Below, one piece after another: positions 61,004 through 64,000 of a DNA stretch of 64,000 nucleotides; the first letter of the stretch is position 1, and every line of letters starts with the position of its first letter. A program made the translations under genes and the position numbers. The stretch comes from Pseudoxanthomonas sp. Root630 (GTDB taxonomy: Bacteria > Pseudomonadota > Gammaproteobacteria > Xanthomonadales > Xanthomonadaceae), in contig NZ_LMGY01000015.1 in NCBI RefSeq assembly GCF_001427585.1, positions 232,683 through 296,682 on the forward strand, in the 5' to 3' direction. The notes beneath the pieces are model-generated. The model was not told the origin of the DNA, did no database searches, and was given only the letters and a program-made list of their open reading frames with translations.

Positions 61004-63277
61004 TCAGGCTTCGCCGGGTTGTGCGACCGGCAGCGGCTCGCGGCGCGGGGACAGCCACAGGCTGGCCACGAACCACACCAGCGCCAGCGCACCCACGCTG
61101 AAGAGCGTGTCGGCCGGCACCCGCATCCACACCAGCATGTCCACGATCGGCTGCTGCATGAACTCCGCCGAGCGCGCGAACCAGTAACCGTGCTCCAGCG
61201 CCGCATTGAGCTGCAGGATACCCAGCGGCAGCAGGGTCAGCAGCGACATGCCGGCCAGGCCGATGTTGAGCGACCAGAACGCGGTCTTCAGCAGCTTCTC
61301 GTTCCACACCACGTCCGGCTTCAGGCCGCGCAGGCAGAACAGCATCAGGCCGATGCCGAGCATGCCGTACACGCCGAACAGCGCGGTGTGGCCATGGTTG
61401 GGCGTCAGGTTCAGGCCCTGCATGTAGTACAGCGGCAGCGGCGGGTTGATCAGGAAGCCGAACAGGCCCGCGCCCACCAGGTTCCAGAACGACACCGCGA
61501 TGAAGAACTGGATCGGCCAGCGATAGCGCTGCATCCACGGCGTGGCCTTGCCCATCTTCCAGCTGTGGTACGCCTCGAAGCCCACGTAGGCCAGCGGTAC
61601 CACTTCCAGCGCGGAGAAGCTCGCGCCGAGTGCGATCACCGCCGTCGGCGTGCCGGTGAAGTACAGGTGGTGCAGCGTGCCCAGCACGCCACCGGCCATG
61701 AACACGATGGTGGCGAACAGCACCGCCACCGTGGCGGTCTTCGTCTGCAGCAGGCCCAGGCGGGTGAACAGGAAGGCGATCACCGCCACCGCGAACACTT
61801 CGAAGAAGCCTTCCACCCACAGGTGCACCACCCACCAGCGCCAGTACTCGACCATCGACAGGTGCGTGTGCTCGCCCCACATCAGGCCGGCCGCGTAGAA
61901 CAGGCCGATCGCCACCGTGGACAGGAACAGCAGGCTGACGATGCTGCGCGATTCGCCGCCGTTGCGGATGGCCGGCCACAGCGCACGGCCCACCAGCACC
62001 AGCCACAACGTCAGGCCGATGAAGAGGAACCACTGCCAGAAGCGGCCCAGATCGACGTATTCCCAGCCCTGGTGGCCGAACCAGAAGTTGTGCTCCAGGC
62101 CCAGCTTCTGCATCACCGCGAACCACTGGCCGGTGAATGCACCGACCACGATGACGATCAGGCAGGTCCACAGGAAGTTGACGCCGAGGCGCTGGAACTT
62201 CGGCTCGTGCCCGGAGATCGCCGGACCGATGTACAGGCCCATGCCGAGCCACGCGGTCGCGATCCACAGCACCGCGAGCTGGGTATGCCAGGTGCGCGTG
62301 AGCGAGTACGGCAGGATGTCGGCCAGCGCGAAGCCGTAGGCCTCCTGGCCTTCCACCTGGTAGTGCGCGGTGATCGCACCCAGCAGGATCTGCACCACGA
62401 ACAGCGCGATCACCACCCAGAAGTACTTCGCGGTGGCGCGCATCGACGGCGTGATCTTGATCTTCGCCAGCGGATCGCTTTTCGGCAGCACCGGTGCCAT
62501 CTCGTCGCCGTGGTTGACCGCGTAGTGCCAGCCCAGCAAGGCGACACCGGCGATCAGGAACAGCACGCTGAAGACCGTCCACATGAAGGCGCTCGGCGGC
62601 GGCGTGTTGCCGACCAGCTCGTCCGCCGGCCAATTGGCCGTGTAGCTGATCGCCGCGCCGGGGCGCTCGGTTACCGACGACCACGCGGCCCACCAGTAGA
62701 ACGCGGTCAGCTGGCGGCGGTGTTCGGCGTCGGGCACGGTGTCGTTGCGCATGGCATAGGCCTCGCGCAGATCGCCGGTGGCCGGATCGGCGGAGAACAG
62801 GCTCTGGTAATGCGCACCGACCACGCCGATCGCGTCCGCGCGATCGTTCGACAGGGTGATGCTGCCGGTCGCGGCGTCGTAGGTGTTGGGCCGCATCAGC
62901 GCCTGCACGCGCGTGGCGTAGGCGGCCTGGGTGGGCGCGTCGAGCTGCTTGTAGCCTTCGACACCGGCCTCCCGCTTGGCCCATCCATCCAGGATGGCCT
63001 CGGCTTCGCGGTGCAGCCAGTCCGCGCCCCAGTCGGGCGCCACGTAGCCGCCGTGGCCCCAGATGGAGCCCAGCTGCTGGCCACCGATGGACTGCCATAC
63101 CTGGCGGCCGGTCTCGATGTCCTGGCGGGTGAAGATCACCCGGCCGTCCTGCGCCACGACCCGTTCGGGTACCGGCGGCGCCTGGCGATGCACTTCGCTG
63201 CCGACCCAAAGCAGGACGGCGAACGACGCAATGAGCAGGGCCGCCAACCCCACCCACAACTTGCGTGTCGAATTCAT
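61004..63277 (-). CDS. norB: Quinol-dependent nitric oxide reductase (qNorB)
   Basis: A 757-residue membrane enzyme that reduces two NO to N2O using quinol. The N-terminal extension (~35-210) with FTRQDIETGRQVWQSIGGQQLG replaces the separate NorC subunit. Metal-site histidines lie in TWHTQLAVLWIA, VVHLWVEGFFEVFAVAV (His with the NOR-specific Glu), GTLHHLYFTG and NHGHTALFGVYG. The start at 63277 has GAGGAGAG upstream; the ATG at 63310 is unsupported. No norC is present, consistent with qNor. An FNR-like box lies 63 bp upstream. Confidence 0.97.
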   Translation of the reverse strand: MNSTRKLWVGLAALLIASFAVLLWVGSEVHRQAPPVPERVVAQDGRVIFTRQDIETGRQVWQSIGGQQLGSIWGHGGYVAPDWGADWLHREAEAILDGWAKREAGVEGYKQLDAPTQAAYATRVQALMRPNTYDAATGSITLSNDRADAIGVVGAHYQSLFSADPATGDLREAYAMRNDTVPDAEHRRQLTAFYWWAAWSSVTERPGAAISYTANWPADELVGNTPPPSAFMWTVFSVLFLIAGVALLGWHYAVNHGDEMAPVLPKSDPLAKIKITPSMRATAKYFWVVIALFVVQILLGAITAHYQVEGQEAYGFALADILPYSLTRTWHTQLAVLWIATAWLGMGLYIGPAISGHEPKFQRLGVNFLWTCLIVIVVGAFTGQWFAVMQKLGLEHNFWFGHQGWEYVDLGRFWQWFLFIGLTLWLVLVGRALWPAIRNGGESRSIVSLLFLSTVAIGLFYAAGLMWGEHTHLSMVEYWRWWVVHLWVEGFFEVFAVAVIAFLFTRLGLLQTKTATVAVLFATIVFMAGGVLGTLHHLYFTGTPTAVIALGASFSALEVVPLAYVGFEAYHSWKMGKATPWMQRYRWPIQFFIAVSFWNLVGAGLFGFLINPPLPLYYMQGLNLTPNHGHTALFGVYGMLGIGLMLFCLRGLKPDVVWNEKLLKTAFWSLNIGLAGMSLLTLLPLGILQLNAALEHGYWFARSAEFMQQPIVDMLVWMRVPADTLFSVGALALVWFVASLWLSPRREPLPVAQPGEA

Positions 63278-63333
63278 GATGCGGCTCTCCTCGGGAAACG
63301 GCCGCATCATCGGCGCGCCAGCCCGGGGGCTCC

Positions 63334-63347
63334 ATGACGCAGGTCAA
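63334..63347. promoter_or_regulatory. FNR/DNR-like box of norB
   Basis: ATGACGCAGGTCAA reads TTGACCTGCGTCAT on the norB strand, matching TTGAC-N4-GTCAA except for the last base. It is centred 63 bp before the norB ATG. Confidence 0.7.
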
Positions 63348-63376
63348 GCCGAAAGGGAATTGCCGACGTCGCTGTC

Positions 63377-64000
63377 TGTAGGAGCGACGTGAGTCGCGAC
63401 CGGAGCCTGTCCGGTCTTCGTGGAGCTGATCGGCAGTGGGGCCGTGCGGTCGCGACTGACGTCGCTCCTACAGGGGTGAGTCGCGACCGGAGCCTGTCCG
63501 GTCTTCGTGGAGCTGATCGGCAGTGGGGCCGTGCGGTCGCGACTGACGTCGCTCCTACAGGGGATTCCGTCCCTTCAAACCCGCCGCACGCTCAGCGCCG
63601 GCCGCTTTTCTGTAGGAGCGACGTGAGTCGCGACCGGAGCCTGTCCGGTCTTCGTGGAGTTGATCGGCAGTGGGGCCGTGCGGTCGCGACTGACGTCGCT
63701 CCTACAGGGGGTCCCGTCCCTTCAAACCCGCCGCATGCTCAGCGCCGGCCGCTTTTCTGTAGGAGCGACGTGAGTCGCGACCGGAGCCTGTCCGGTCTTG
63801 ATGGGGCTGATCGGCAGTGAGGCCGTGCGGTCGCGACTGACGTCGCTCCTACAGGGGGTCCCGTCCCTTCAAACCCGCCGCACGCTCAGCGCCGGCCGCT
63901 TTTCTGTAGGAGCGACGTGAGTCGCGACCGGAGCCTGTCCGGTCTTCGTGGAGCTGATCGGCAGTGGGGCCGTGCGGTCGCGACTGACGTCGCTCCTACA
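63377..64000. repeat. Array of five palindromic TGTAGGAG repeats
   Basis: Five near-identical elements: 63377-63472, 63476-63559 (left end missing), 63611-63706, 63758-63853 and 63905-64000. Full copies are 96 bp with 26-base terminal inverted arms (starting TGTAGGAGCGACGTGAGT) that differ from perfect complementarity only at one central base. Copies 3, 4 and 5 are spaced 147 bp apart, with a conserved 51-base spacer containing CCGTCCCTTCAAACCCGCCG. The array continues beyond the window. This is a REP/BIME-like structure; no RAYT transposase gene is in the window. Confidence 0.9.

Noticed and set aside
63389..63820. 143-codon frame with repeated MSRDRSLSGL-like units
   Set aside because: It is the translation of the palindromic repeat array and has no independent coding evidence.
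63377..64000. CRISPR array
   Set aside because: Repeats are 96 bp and the intervals are the same sequence each time, not unique spacers; no cas genes are near.

Overview
The window reads as chromosomal DNA of a high-GC gammaproteobacterium of the Xanthomonadaceae (Lysobacteraceae), most like Pseudoxanthomonas or a close relative. Pointers are an Ax21-family outer-membrane protein, the glnA-glnK-amtB-ntrB-ntrC order, hemD-hemX-hemY linkage, TonB-dependent receptors and TGTAGGAG-type palindromic repeats. The genus assignment is inference from gene content. I saw no rRNA, tRNA, CRISPR array or intact insertion sequence.

Layout. 1-6456 holds housekeeping and envelope genes: the end of a YheT-like hydrolase, a TPR/sulfotransferase-like protein, a PEBP protein, a polytopic GT-C-like membrane protein, a META/DUF4377 lipoprotein and UppP. 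6566-15208 is a two-gene minus-strand unit, a giant (2324 aa) Ig-like/Calx-beta autotransporter followed by a Tat-type flavin amine oxidase. 15484-18118 is a cassette of three phage-tail-collar-domain proteins, a GNAT acetyltransferase and a DUF6916-like protein. 18166-24564 is the nitrogen-control locus, with a sigma-54 promoter and NtrC-type sites. 24644-37796 is mixed: SodC, a FadI-like thiolase, an AT-richer Mrr-type restriction endonuclease, gamma-glutamyltransferase, hemD-hemX-hemY, a rhodanese, SecB and GpsA. 37931-48098 is an envelope block: Ax21, MlaA, an RND efflux pair, an LpxO-like hydroxylase, a two-component system and MipA/OmpV.

48136-63277 is a nitrite/nitric-oxide reduction island. 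On the minus strand run nirK, nirV, sco, azurin and a small CCGGCS-tail protein. A TonB-dependent copper receptor (OprC/NosA type) diverges from nirK. Then come nnrS, sirB2, a tiny Cys protein, a DUF2249 protein and a 412-aa membrane protein. A second small CCGGCS-tail protein diverges from nnrS. After a block of six unassigned small envelope genes comes a quinol-type norB. FNR/DNR-like palindromes sit in front of every main transcription unit of this island, so it reads as one oxygen/NO-controlled regulon. Azurin, Sco and OprC fit copper supply and electron delivery to NirK. No nar, nos or dnr/nsrR genes are in the window.

The right end (63377-64000) is an array of five 96-bp palindromic elements, the last three spaced exactly 147 bp apart, and it runs to the window edge.

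The observations most worth following are: (1) two small proteins at opposite ends of the nirK-nnrS block sharing a CCGGCS tail; (2) the highly structured 430-bp glnA-glnK intergenic region with a micro-ORF; (3) an NtrC-like box directly over the ntrB ribosome-binding region; (4) the giant repeat autotransporter linked to a secreted amine oxidase; (5) the tail-collar/GNAT/DUF6916 cassette.
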